Source: Komarekiella delphini-convector SJRDD-AB1 (lineage in GTDB: Bacteria > Cyanobacteriota > Cyanobacteriia > Cyanobacteriales > Nostocaceae). From it: a stretch of DNA of 64,000 nt. The notes beneath the pieces were generated by a model that did not search any database, was not told where the DNA came from, and saw only the letters and a list, made by a program, of their open reading frames with translations. The DNA is taken from assembly GCF_014831675.1 (NCBI RefSeq), contig NZ_VJXY01000040.1, positions 1 through 64,000 on the forward strand, read 5' to 3'. Of the stretch, positions 8,872 through 16,948 are shown one piece after another; position 1 is the first letter of the stretch; every line of letters begins with the position of its first letter. Both the position numbers and the translations under genes were made by a program.

Positions 8872-9816
8872 ATGGATGCAGATAATTGGACATTTAAACT
8901 ACAAAGGGCACTACCCATAAGTTCCCGCGCACTGCTGTTAGTAAATCGTCACGCCCGCCAAGGACAAAAGAGTTTGTCAGAAGCGATCAATTATCTTAAG
9001 ACACTGGGCTTTAGTGTAATTGAGGAGTCTATAGAAGACCCAAAACATCTTTCTGAAGTTATAGTTCAATATCAGCAGCAAGTTGACTTGGTAATTATTG
9101 GTGGTGGAGATGGTACTCTTAATGCCGCAGTAGATGCTTTAGTTGATACCCAATTACCCTTGGGAATCTTGCCTTTGGGAACTGCAAACGACCTAGCGAG
9201 GACTTTGGGAATCCCGAACTCTCTACCCGAAGCTTGCAAAATTATTGCCTATGGAGATTTGCGACGCATCGATTTAGGATGGGTAAACGGCAAGCACTTT
9301 TTCAACGTTGCCAGTTTAGGGCTAAGTGTGAAAATTACCCAGCGACTTACCAAAGAAGTCAAACGCCGTTGGGGAATATTCGCTTACGCCGCCACTGCAT
9401 TGCAAGTAATTTGGGAAGCACGACCTTTTAGTGCGGAGATTGTGCTCAATAGTAAATCGCTTCGTGTCAAAACTGTACAAATTGCCGTGGGTAATGGTCG
9501 TTATTACGGTGGTGGGATGGCAGTAGCTCCTGATGCCACAATAGACGACCAAAGGCTAGATCTTTATAGCTTGGAGATTAAGCATTGGTGGCAGATTATA
9601 CTATTACTACCTGCAATGCGACAAGGGCGACATATACATTGGCGGGGTGTCCGCGCCCTACAGGGACAAGAAATAGAGGTTTATACACGTAAACCTCGTC
9701 CGATAAATACCGATGGCGAAATTACTACTTATACTCCTGCCCATTTCCGAGTTATACCTAAAGCGATAGCTGTTCTAGTGCCTCCAGAAGAAACCAATAT
9801 AGTTAATGGTCAATAG
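8872..9816 (+). CDS. Diacylglycerol kinase-family lipid kinase (YegS/DgkB type)
   Basis: A 314-residue protein of the DAGK catalytic family. It shows VNRHARQGQ (phosphate loop region, residues about 24-32), the nucleotide-binding signature IIGGGDGTLNAAVDAL (about 75-90) and PLGTANDLARTLGIP (about 104-118). The second lobe carries VGNGRYYGGGMAVAPDA. These enzymes phosphorylate a lipid (diacylglycerol, sphingoid base or phosphatidylglycerol) with ATP at the membrane surface; the substrate cannot be inferred. It is divergent from the DUF2459 gene with only about 40 bases between them. LtrA follows 100 bases downstream on the same strand. Confidence 0.87.
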   Translation: MDADNWTFKLQRALPISSRALLLVNRHARQGQKSLSEAINYLKTLGFSVIEESIEDPKHLSEVIVQYQQQVDLVIIGGGDGTLNAAVDALVDTQLPLGILPLGTANDLARTLGIPNSLPEACKIIAYGDLRRIDLGWVNGKHFFNVASLGLSVKITQRLTKEVKRRWGIFAYAATALQVIWEARPFSAEIVLNSKSLRVKTVQIAVGNGRYYGGGMAVAPDATIDDQRLDLYSLEIKHWWQIILLLPAMRQGRHIHWRGVRALQGQEIEVYTRKPRPINTDGEITTYTPAHFRVIPKAIAVLVPPEETNIVNGQ

Positions 9817-9916
9817 TCAAGGGTCAAACCAGTTCGCTGCGGGGCTGCGCTAACGCTATATAGCCAATTGCTGACCGCTAATGGTAAAAAACAATTAGTG
9901 ATTAGCAATTAGCACT

Positions 9917-11098
9917 ATGACTAATTTTCTGCAACCACCAAGGTTACGCATTGGTGAAAACAGCGAAGAAGAACGACGCGCCACTTGGCTGGAACTTTTT
10001 TATGATTTGGTGTTTGTGGTTGCAGTCTCTCAACTTGCCCACAATTTAACTGAGGATATTTCTCTATCAGGATTGTTTGGGTTTGTAGCTCTATTTATAC
10101 CCGTTTGGTGGTCATGGATTGGCACGACATTTTATGCCAATCGCTTTGACAGCGATGATATAATACGCCGATTGCTTGTTGGTCTGCACATGCTGACGGC
10201 TGCGGCGATGGCTATCAACATCCACCACGGCTTAGGCGAGAGTTCCGCTGGTTTTGCCCTTTCCTATGCTCTTGGTCGTGTTGTGCTGATTGTCGAATAT
10301 ATTCGTGCGGGAATGCACATACCTTCAGCGCGTCCTTTAACTACTCGCTATGCTATGGGTTTTGCGATCGCAGCCTTTCTTTGGCTAGTATCGGTATTGT
10401 TACCCATTCCTTGGCGATTCGCACTCTGGACACTAGGAGTCATCATTGACTTTGCCACACCCCTGACAGCACGTAAGTTCCAACTAGGGTTACTTCCCCA
10501 CGCCTCCCACTTACCAGAACGTTTTGGGTTGTTTACCATGATTGTTTTGGGTGAAGCAATTATTGCGGTTGTTAAAGGTGTATCTGAACAAAAATGGGAT
10601 TTTTTAACAGTAATTTCTGCTGTATTTGGTCTAATTATCGCTTTTAGCTTGTGGTGGGTTTATTTTGATAATTTAGGTGGCACACCCATTCAAACGGCGC
10701 GAGAAAATGGACGAGTTGGTGTTGTCAATCTCTGGCTCTACACGCATTTACCGCTAGTGATTGGGATTGCTGCGACTGGAGTCGGCGTAGAACACATCTT
10801 GTTGAGTAAATCGGGATTAGCACTACCCGATCCGCAGCGATGGCTTATCTGTGGTGCAGTTGCATTATGCTCGCTAGCCCTCGGCATTCTCCACCGATTT
10901 GGGGTAATTCGCTATTGCAAAATCCGCTCCCAGTATAGACTTTGGGGGGCAGTTTTGCTAGTGGCGATCGCCATCTTTGGCAAAGGTTTATTACCCGTTA
11001 CAGTCATCGCCTTTGTAGCTGTAGTTGCTGTTGTGCAAGTTGTTCAAGATTTATACCAAAGCCGTCCCACTACTCGCTTAGTCGATCCAGAAATTTAG
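9917..11098 (+). CDS. Low temperature requirement protein A (LtrA) family membrane protein
   Basis: A 393-residue polytopic membrane protein. The N-terminus has the hallmark ATWLELFYDLVFVVAVSQLAHNL, followed by about ten to eleven hydrophobic segments and the inner motif ERFGLFTMIVLGEAIIAVVKG. LtrA was named for cold growth in Listeria; its molecular function is unknown. Length is typical of the family. The 100 bases before the start contain repeat-derived sequence (TTCGCTGCGGGGCTGCGCTAA) and no strong ribosome site, so the start is the natural one by alignment only. Confidence 0.85.
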   Translation: MTNFLQPPRLRIGENSEEERRATWLELFYDLVFVVAVSQLAHNLTEDISLSGLFGFVALFIPVWWSWIGTTFYANRFDSDDIIRRLLVGLHMLTAAAMAINIHHGLGESSAGFALSYALGRVVLIVEYIRAGMHIPSARPLTTRYAMGFAIAAFLWLVSVLLPIPWRFALWTLGVIIDFATPLTARKFQLGLLPHASHLPERFGLFTMIVLGEAIIAVVKGVSEQKWDFLTVISAVFGLIIAFSLWWVYFDNLGGTPIQTARENGRVGVVNLWLYTHLPLVIGIAATGVGVEHILLSKSGLALPDPQRWLICGAVALCSLALGILHRFGVIRYCKIRSQYRLWGAVLLVAIAIFGKGLLPVTVIAFVAVVAVVQVVQDLYQSRPTTRLVDPEI

Positions 11099-11229
11099 TT
11101 TCTTTATTAAATAGAAAACGCTTTATAGCTTGTAGTTGACGTTATCTTTGCTAAAACGCCAACTACTAAATTTAATTTACTTATACCTACCTGCCTATCA
11201 AACAATAGGGTTCATTTAAGAAGAATAGT

Positions 11230-11349
11230 AGTAGTCTGTTGCAAAAGTTTCGAGAGGTTCGTAGTAAGCACTTTAGTGCTGAAAAAATTAAGGACTAAAG
11301 TCCTTATTACAAACACGTATGATTATTAAAATCAATGAGACAGACCACT
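11230..11349. repeat. MITE-like dispersed repeat after ltrA
   Basis: About 120 bases bounded by AGTAGTCTGT (11230-11239) and ACAGACCACT (11340-11349), complementary at 9 of 10 positions. Inside are two palindromes, AGCACTTTAGTGCT and AAGGACTAAAGTCCTT, enclosed by GTAGTAAG...CTTATTAC. This style of repeat recurs in Nostoc-like genomes. No coding content. Confidence 0.55.
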
Positions 11350-11410
11350 AGTCTATTAGTTATTTTGTAACCAGTATAGTATTTTTGCTTACCTGCAAAA
11401 GAGTCTTTAA

Positions 11411-11427
11411 GTATACTAAATAGTATG
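11411..11427. promoter_or_regulatory. GTATACTA palindrome at the methyltransferase start (possible operator)
   Basis: GTATACTA-AA-TAGTATG, an almost perfect inverted repeat ending ten bases before the ATG at 11437. A closely related palindrome lies at 12202-12220 between this gene and the next, which suggests binding of a dimeric regulator to both. Confidence 0.45.
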
Positions 11428-11436
11428 AGGTATTAT

Positions 11437-12198
11437 ATGACATCTCTTCCTGACTACAAAAATGATCCTGAAGCTTACGAAATTGAAGAACGCTCTCGTC
11501 CAGACGAAATGCTCATGCTTGAGGTTGCTGGCGAAATGGCGATAGAATCACTTGAAAATATCCATAATGTCGCTGTACTTGATTTGTGTTGTGGTACAGG
11601 GCTTTCTTTGGAACGTATTATTAATCATCCAAATATCTCGTGTGCTGTAGGCGTGGATATCTGCCAACCATACCTAGACTTTGCCAAAATAAAATACAAA
11701 CAACATAGATTAAAACCAACTTTTATCCTTGGCGATGCCGTATCAGTTAGACTTCCACGTGAGCAATGGGATGTGATCATGTTGGCATCAGCTTATCATC
11801 ATATCGAACATGAAAGAAAGGTTGAATTCTTAAATCGTGTACACTACCTTCTTGATAATTCTGGCTATGCAATCATTGCAGAAAATGTTTTGCCGGAATA
11901 TGAAGAAAGTAACACTAAAGAATATGCTCATGCTGTTAAACAGTTTTACACTGAAGTTCTAAATACTGCAAAACAACAAAATCCTAACCTTCCTGACTAT
12001 GTAGCGAATCTAATCAAAAGAGTAGCTCAGTATGGTTATGATGGAGACTATGAATATAAAGTTTCTCTGTCGCTGCTACTAAAAGATTTAGCTAAAGCTA
12101 GACTTCAGATTGTTACACAAAAGCGTGTTTGGCCTAAAGATGAATCCAAATTGGGTAAAACAGGTGGTAATTACGTTTTTAAAGTATGCTGCTTGTGA
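11437..12198 (+). CDS. Class I SAM-dependent methyltransferase
   Basis: A protein of about 253 residues with the SAM-binding motif VLDLCCGTGLSLERI (about residues 40-55), an acidic ribose-binding residue in VGVDICQPYLDFA, and motif IV/V regions (WDVIMLASAYHHIEH). The AYHHIEH and LDNSGYAIIAEN blocks resemble small-molecule methyltransferases of the Methyltransf_25/11 group; the substrate is unknown. The open frame begins at ATG 11425, but GAGG at 11427-11430 sits six bases before ATG 11437, so I choose 11437. The gene is AT-rich compared with its neighbours and is followed 73 bases later by an unknown membrane protein, with which it may form a transferred pair. Confidence 0.8.
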   Translation: MTSLPDYKNDPEAYEIEERSRPDEMLMLEVAGEMAIESLENIHNVAVLDLCCGTGLSLERIINHPNISCAVGVDICQPYLDFAKIKYKQHRLKPTFILGDAVSVRLPREQWDVIMLASAYHHIEHERKVEFLNRVHYLLDNSGYAIIAENVLPEYEESNTKEYAHAVKQFYTEVLNTAKQQNPNLPDYVANLIKRVAQYGYDGDYEYKVSLSLLLKDLAKARLQIVTQKRVWPKDESKLGKTGGNYVFKVCCL

Positions 12199-12201
12199 AA
12201 A

Positions 12202-12220
12202 GTATACTAATTTAGTATAC
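12202..12220. promoter_or_regulatory. Perfect 19-base GTATAC palindrome between the paired genes
   Basis: GTATACTAA-T-TTAGTATAC: 9-base arms around a single centre base, too tight for an RNA hairpin and therefore more likely a protein-binding site. It is related to the palindrome at 11411-11427. Confidence 0.5.
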
Positions 12221-12271
12221 GCAAAATCCCATAAATCAGACCTTAAGTGAAGACTCTCAAAGGATAAAAGA

Positions 12272-13234
12272 ATGGATAGTTCCTTAAAAAGAAACATTGC
12301 TTTTGCTTTTATTGGCGCATTGTTTTCTTTCATTTTAACGTTAAGTAGTACAGCATCTATAGCGCCCTCAGAACAGCTACACAAAATTATCTTACCTGCT
12401 ATTATCTCAATTCCTCCAGGTTTAATTGCTGGATTGCTTTTTGCTTTCATTCAAACTTATCAAGAAACGCTAATAGAATATAAACAAGAAGTTAGGGGAT
12501 TAACTAAAATTCTTGATAAGAATGAAAAACATCTTGAACAAATTTATGATTTTCTTGATGCAGCAAAATCTAGCTTAAATCATTATGCTACTGTCAGGGG
12601 ATTGCTGATTGCGAGTAAAACTCACAGATATTTAGTAGAAAGCTTCATTGAAAAAGCGGTAGGACATCCTTGCTATATACCAAGAGCTTCTGAAGATGAC
12701 TTCTACGAAATACTAACCTTGGGTATTAGAGCATCATCTAGAAGCTGGTGTGCAATTCACCAAGGACAGATTAGCAAGTTAGGTTTCAACCCTATTGATA
12801 ACGAGGGAGAATTTTACTTTTCCTCCTTAAGAAATTCTGATTCTCATATTGATAAAAAAAGAATAATTATTCTTAATAAAGATGAACAAAAAGAGCTAAT
12901 AAATCCCGATATTATGAAAGCATTTTGGGATAAGACAGGTAGAGACATCCCATCTTACTGGATTAGCGATGATTATTTCTACAATTTAACTAGACTAAGC
13001 CGGGATATCAGAGTAGATGATTGTTCTCTGCATGATGATGAGGTACTTCTTCATTATCATCGAGAAAATAAGTTAATTATGTTAGCTTTTGAAGATAGTA
13101 GAGATCCTATTTGGAGCGCGGTGAAGAAACTTTTTCAAAGGTTGGATACCTTAGAGAATAGAAAAAGTTCGGAATTTAATCATATTACTCAACAGCAGAT
13201 TGATAATTTAATAAATCAACAAAATTCTCCCTAA
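12272..13234 (+). CDS. Unknown protein with two N-terminal membrane helices
   Basis: A 320-residue protein I do not recognise. Two hydrophobic helices (about residues 7-27 and 38-60) are separated by a short loop. A charged, probably coiled region (about 65-95) and a soluble domain of about 210 residues follow. The second half (IIILNKDEQKELINPDIMKAFWDKTGRDIPSYWI... then LHDDEVLLHY) has the rhythm of PLD-like or sensor domains that follow a membrane anchor, but no HKD motif is present. The ATG follows CAAAGGATAAAAGA, a good ribosome site. Like the methyltransferase before it, the gene is AT-rich. A membrane-anchored sensor or effector is conceivable; function is not known. Confidence 0.7.
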   Translation: MDSSLKRNIAFAFIGALFSFILTLSSTASIAPSEQLHKIILPAIISIPPGLIAGLLFAFIQTYQETLIEYKQEVRGLTKILDKNEKHLEQIYDFLDAAKSSLNHYATVRGLLIASKTHRYLVESFIEKAVGHPCYIPRASEDDFYEILTLGIRASSRSWCAIHQGQISKLGFNPIDNEGEFYFSSLRNSDSHIDKKRIIILNKDEQKELINPDIMKAFWDKTGRDIPSYWISDDYFYNLTRLSRDIRVDDCSLHDDEVLLHYHRENKLIMLAFEDSRDPIWSAVKKLFQRLDTLENRKSSEFNHITQQQIDNLINQQNSP

Positions 13235-13469
13235 AAAAATCTAATTAAGGTAGTGTAAATTACCATAGCTCAATTTTTTTGAGAATATATACTACTTCTA
13301 TGCTAGACATTTAGCGTTAAATCATAACATTAGGTTTAAGAATTTTGTGAAATTACCATCTCATTTGGATTATCGTGTTTTCAGCTACAGTTATATTCAA
13401 GCAAAGTAGGCAATAATATTTATAAATAACTAGAAAGGCAGCCCTTTCTGTAAACAATGCTGCTGTTTC

Positions 13470-15161
13470 ATGAAACCTCGAATTATTGTTTGTGGCTTAG
13501 GACGTACTGGATATAAAATTTTTCGTTTGCTGAGACAGCAAGGAGCGTTTGTCGTTGGCATTCATAACAAACCCATTCTTGGCGAAGACACAGGAGACGT
13601 GATTGTTGGTGATTTACAAGCAGCTGCTACGCTGAAAGCAGCTGAAATTGAGCAAGCACAGACTTTAGTGATCGCTGGGCCTGATGATGCTGTAAATTTG
13701 TCAATTATGATGCAGGCGCGGGTGCTGAATCCCCAAATTCGGATTATCAACCGTTTTTACAATACAAATTTAGGGGAACGCTTAGATCATACTTTACCGG
13801 ATCATTTGAGTATGAGTGTTGTCGGTTTGGCAGCACCCGTATTTACTTTTGCAGCATTAGGAAACCAAGCGATTGGACAAATCAAGTTATTTAAGCAAAC
13901 TTGGCCGATTCATGAAGAATACATTGATGAAAATCATCCGTGGAAGGGCCGAAAGCTAAGTGAATTGTGGGAAGACCGATCGCGGATGCTAATTTATTAC
14001 TTACCAGTGGAAGGTGAGATGAATTTGGTATCTGCGGTGCTAGCGGGACAAGAAATCAAAATAGGCGATCGCTTAATTATTGGCACTCAGCCTTATGTCC
14101 GTTCCAAACGCAGATCAATGATTAGAAAACTGCTGAAAGTTATGAGTAATTTTAGGCAGTTTCAACAACATGGGCGATCTGTAGTAGTTGGTGCTATTGT
14201 TTTGCTCGCCGTTATTATGGTTGCCACACTCACCTACATGTCTGCTGAACTAAGCTTGTCTGTTGTAGATGCTTTATATTTTTCTGTAGGCATGATAACA
14301 GGAGCAGGTGGTAATGACAAAGTTGTAGAAAAAGCTCCCGACAGTATTAAATTATTTACCGTTGTCATGATGCTAGTTGGGGCAGTGGTGATTGGTATTT
14401 GGTACGCAATGCTCACCGATTTTGTCCTAGGAAGCCGCTTTAAGCAATTTTGGGATGCTGCTCGCATTCCCCAGCGACATCACTATATTGTCTGTGGCTT
14501 AAGTGGCATCGGTTTAAGGATTGTCCAGCAACTCCACGCTAGCGGCAATGAAGTGGTAGTGATTGAAACTGACTCCAATAACAAATATGTCAACACTGCC
14601 AGGGGGCTAGGTATTCCAGTAATTCAGGGTGATGCTAGCTTTCGCGCAACACTCAAAGCTAGCAATGTAGACTCTGCCGCCGCAGTGCTTGCGGTTACTA
14701 GCAATGATGCCACTAATTTAGAGATTGCCCTCAAGGCTAAAGGACTAACACCTAGCATTCCGGTGATTGTCCATTATGCTGATCCCGATTTTGCTGGTAT
14801 GGCGCAACAAGTATTTGATTTTGAGGCCGTACTGAGTCCGGCTGAACTAGCCGCTCCAGCTTTTGCGGCAGCTGCACTAGGGGGGCAAATCCTTGGTAAT
14901 GGGATCACAGCCGATAGTCTTTGGGTGGCTTTTGCTACGGTGATTACCCCGTTACATCCTTTGTATAATCAGCGTGTGAAAGATGTAGCAATGTCTGCTG
15001 ATTTTGTTCCCTTGTACTTAGAAACGAATTACCAAACCCTTCACGGGTGGGATTTGCTAGAATCCATCCTCAGTGCAGGGGATATCTTATATATGACTAT
15101 GCCAGCAAATCGGTTATATCAATTGTGGCGTGACGAGCGATCGCAAGTCATGATCAGTTAA
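13470..15161 (+). CDS. RCK-pore-RCK channel-like protein with degenerate selectivity filter
   Basis: A 563-residue protein in three parts. First, an N-terminal TrkA-N/RCK domain (IIVCGLGRTGYKIFRLL, residues 5-21) with a TrkA-C-like region to about 210. Second, a two-helix pore module (TM1 about 236-256, pore helix about 264-276, TM2 about 295-318). Third, another RCK domain (IVCGLSGIGLRIVQQL with the NAD-type acidic ETD). The filter reads TGAGGND (277-283) where K+ channels have TTVGYGD, so classical K+ selectivity is doubtful. The plant CASTOR/POLLUX channels and their bacterial relatives also have altered filters. The gene stands alone; a small hairpin (AGAAAGG/CCTTTCT, about 13433-13450) precedes the start. 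A paralog with a normal GGYGD filter lies at 17966-20065. Confidence 0.82.
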   Translation: MKPRIIVCGLGRTGYKIFRLLRQQGAFVVGIHNKPILGEDTGDVIVGDLQAAATLKAAEIEQAQTLVIAGPDDAVNLSIMMQARVLNPQIRIINRFYNTNLGERLDHTLPDHLSMSVVGLAAPVFTFAALGNQAIGQIKLFKQTWPIHEEYIDENHPWKGRKLSELWEDRSRMLIYYLPVEGEMNLVSAVLAGQEIKIGDRLIIGTQPYVRSKRRSMIRKLLKVMSNFRQFQQHGRSVVVGAIVLLAVIMVATLTYMSAELSLSVVDALYFSVGMITGAGGNDKVVEKAPDSIKLFTVVMMLVGAVVIGIWYAMLTDFVLGSRFKQFWDAARIPQRHHYIVCGLSGIGLRIVQQLHASGNEVVVIETDSNNKYVNTARGLGIPVIQGDASFRATLKASNVDSAAAVLAVTSNDATNLEIALKAKGLTPSIPVIVHYADPDFAGMAQQVFDFEAVLSPAELAAPAFAAAALGGQILGNGITADSLWVAFATVITPLHPLYNQRVKDVAMSADFVPLYLETNYQTLHGWDLLESILSAGDILYMTMPANRLYQLWRDERSQVMIS

Positions 15162-15265
15162 TTATTTCATTGCTCGCTACTACTTTGTCAACTTATTACA
15201 CAGGAGATAAGAGTCATTTGTCATTAATTATTCTCTTCCCCTGCTCCCTCACTTTCCCACTCTCC

Positions 15266-16120
15266 TTATTGATGCACTTGCAACCAAGCTATTAAATCCT
15301 CTGTCGTAGAGAAATCTAACAGAGCTTCACTGAGAGCTTCTAGCTGGACACTAGAAAGCTGTTGAATCTGTGCTTGCAACTCTGGAGAAACTGTACCCAG
15401 TCGGCGCGTGAGTAGGCGCAGAGCTAGTGTCACCTCTCCTTGTTGAATACCTTGTTGAATACCTAGTTGAATGCCTTGTTGTACACCTTCTTGTAGAATT
15501 TCTTGATATAGAGGTGATTCCCGCATAAGCTCCTCCCTGAGAAATTGCCGAACTAAATCTTCTTCAAATTTCAGCCTTGCCAACACTTCCACACATGCAG
15601 AAATGTTTCGTTGTTTGTCTGATTCTTTGATCATATCGACCTTTGCAGCTACTTGCTCTAACAAGCCTGCTGAAGAGTCTGTCTGAGCTAGAACTGCTAG
15701 AGGTAGCAGTCCCGGATTTGTCAATAACAGAGATGGGTCTTGTTCCCAGATTCGTACAACGCGGTAAGAGTGGAAAGTTTTATCCACAGCAAACTGGTTA
15801 ATGTAAACCGCCTCCGAGGTGGTTTCCTTCAAGAAAATAACCACCTGTTCAATGGAACAATTATACTTACGGTAAAGCCTGACCCAATAATCCAACATCC
15901 GCAAAGGTAGAGTTGGTTTGGAAGTAGGTACAGTTTGAAATTCTAAGTGGAGAATCTGATTACAGTCTGGCAGCAAGTAAAGGGCATCAGAGCGGATAGG
16001 TTCAAGGTTAAGTTCAGTGGGTAATGGCTGAATTGCCGTGATATCGCCATCAAGTAGCCAATTTACAAACGCGTCTGGGTACTCAACTGCCAGATAGCGA
16101 CAGATGTTGTCGTAAGCCAA
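15266..16120 (-). CDS. Rpn-family protein with C-terminal DUF4351 (copy 1)
   Basis: A Rpn-type (recombination-promoting nuclease / PD-(D/E)XK) protein as is abundant in cyanobacteria. It has the N-terminal YDNICRYLAVEYPDAFVNWLL, then LHLEFQT (part of the nuclease core), LRMLDYWVRLYR, a QGIQ...QQG repeat linker (IQLGIQQGIQQGE) and the C-terminal DUF4351 (LTRRLGTVSPELQAQIQQLSSVQ). The frame is open to 16297, but residues upstream of YDNICRY come from repeat sequence. Alignment with the paralog at 22891 places the start at TTG 16120, although no good ribosome site is seen there. The MITE-like block immediately upstream may have displaced the original promoter. The molecular role in cyanobacteria is not established. 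Confidence 0.75.
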   Translation of the reverse strand: MAYDNICRYLAVEYPDAFVNWLLDGDITAIQPLPTELNLEPIRSDALYLLPDCNQILHLEFQTVPTSKPTLPLRMLDYWVRLYRKYNCSIEQVVIFLKETTSEAVYINQFAVDKTFHSYRVVRIWEQDPSLLLTNPGLLPLAVLAQTDSSAGLLEQVAAKVDMIKESDKQRNISACVEVLARLKFEEDLVRQFLREELMRESPLYQEILQEGVQQGIQLGIQQGIQQGEVTLALRLLTRRLGTVSPELQAQIQQLSSVQLEALSEALLDFSTTEDLIAWLQVHQ

Positions 16121-16231
16121 GAGGATGAAACAATAGGATGGACTATACAATTTTAGGGATTGTATGTCTACTATGGCGTATACGCAAAGCGAGTTGTAGT
16201 TAGAAATCGCTAGCACTAAAACAATTTTAGA

Positions 16232-16680
16232 ACTTACGCACTGAATCCTGAAACCTAGATCCCCCCTAGCCCACGCCAGTCGCTCATGGGGAGCCACCCC
16301 CTTGCGGAGGTTCCCGACGCTCGTTCGCGCAGCGTGTCGCAGACAAGACTCGCTAACGCTGCGCTATCCGTTGTGGGGAGTGGCGTGGAAACCCCCTTGG
16401 CGCTAGCCTCTCCCTTTGGGAGAAGACCGCGCTGGCTCCCCTTAAAAAGGCTACGGTGTACACACATCTCTGTACCAAACCAAAATCGTGTAGATCCTCC
16501 TAAATCCTCCTTAAAAAGGAGGACTTTGAGAAGTTTTTGCCCCCCTTTTGAAGGGGGGTTGGGGGGATCAAAAGCTTGTGAGGCCACTCTCAAAGACTTG
16601 TGTGTACACCGTAGCCTTAAAAAGAGGGGAACTTCTAAAGCCCCCTTTTTAAGGGGGTTGGGGGATCTGAGTGCGTAAGT
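16232..16680. mobile_element. Composite MITE-like block (outer element)
   Basis: Bounded by ACTTACGCACT (16232-16242) and its complement AGTGCGTAAGT (16670-16680). The contents are stacked dispersed repeats: the GATCCCCCCTAGCC...GGGGGATC shell, a GC-rich Nostoc palindrome (16310-16440), and an inner inserted element (16449-16616). Open frames across it are not genes. Confidence 0.6.
16449..16616. mobile_element. Inner 168-base MITE with 7-base target duplication
   Basis: Perfect 18-base terminal inverted repeats (GGCTACGGTGTACACACA and its complement) flanked by direct repeats TTAAAAA (16442-16448 and 16617-16623). No coding capacity. Its core (GATCCTCCTAAATCC...GGGGGGTTGGGGGGATC) is shared with the MITE at 48241-48446. 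Confidence 0.75.
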
Positions 16681-16948
16681 CCTGAATTTATGTGGTCAGT
16701 GCTAAAAAAAATTCCTTAATTAGCACTTCGTAAATTAAATAATCACAGTAATTTAACTTAAAAGTACTTCAATTTTAGTTCTGAGCTTGGATGATGGAGT
16801 TCTAATCTCGGAGTTCCGAGTTCTGAGCTTGGATGATGGAGTTCTAATGTGGCGATTCTACGTTTTGAGCTTGAATGATCAAGTGCGATCGCAAAGTTTA
16901 GATGAAACTTTGACACTATACTCAATAGCAATTCCCAACAGCAGTAAT
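16681..16948. repeat. Short tandem repeat of a 42-base unit
   Basis: GTTCTGAGCTTGGATGATGG... (29 conserved bases) occurs at 16778-16806 and 16820-16848, with a degenerate third copy at 16862-16883, period 42. No gene is visible in the stretch, which otherwise is AT-rich. Confidence 0.7.

Noticed and set aside
16255-16678. Open frames on both strands (about 110-130 codons)
   Set aside because: They cross stacked palindromic repeats and MITE ends; composition keeps frames open.
16778-16883. Candidate CRISPR-like array (29-base repeats with period 42)
   Set aside because: Only two good copies, 13-base spacers and no cas genes; a simple tandem repeat.
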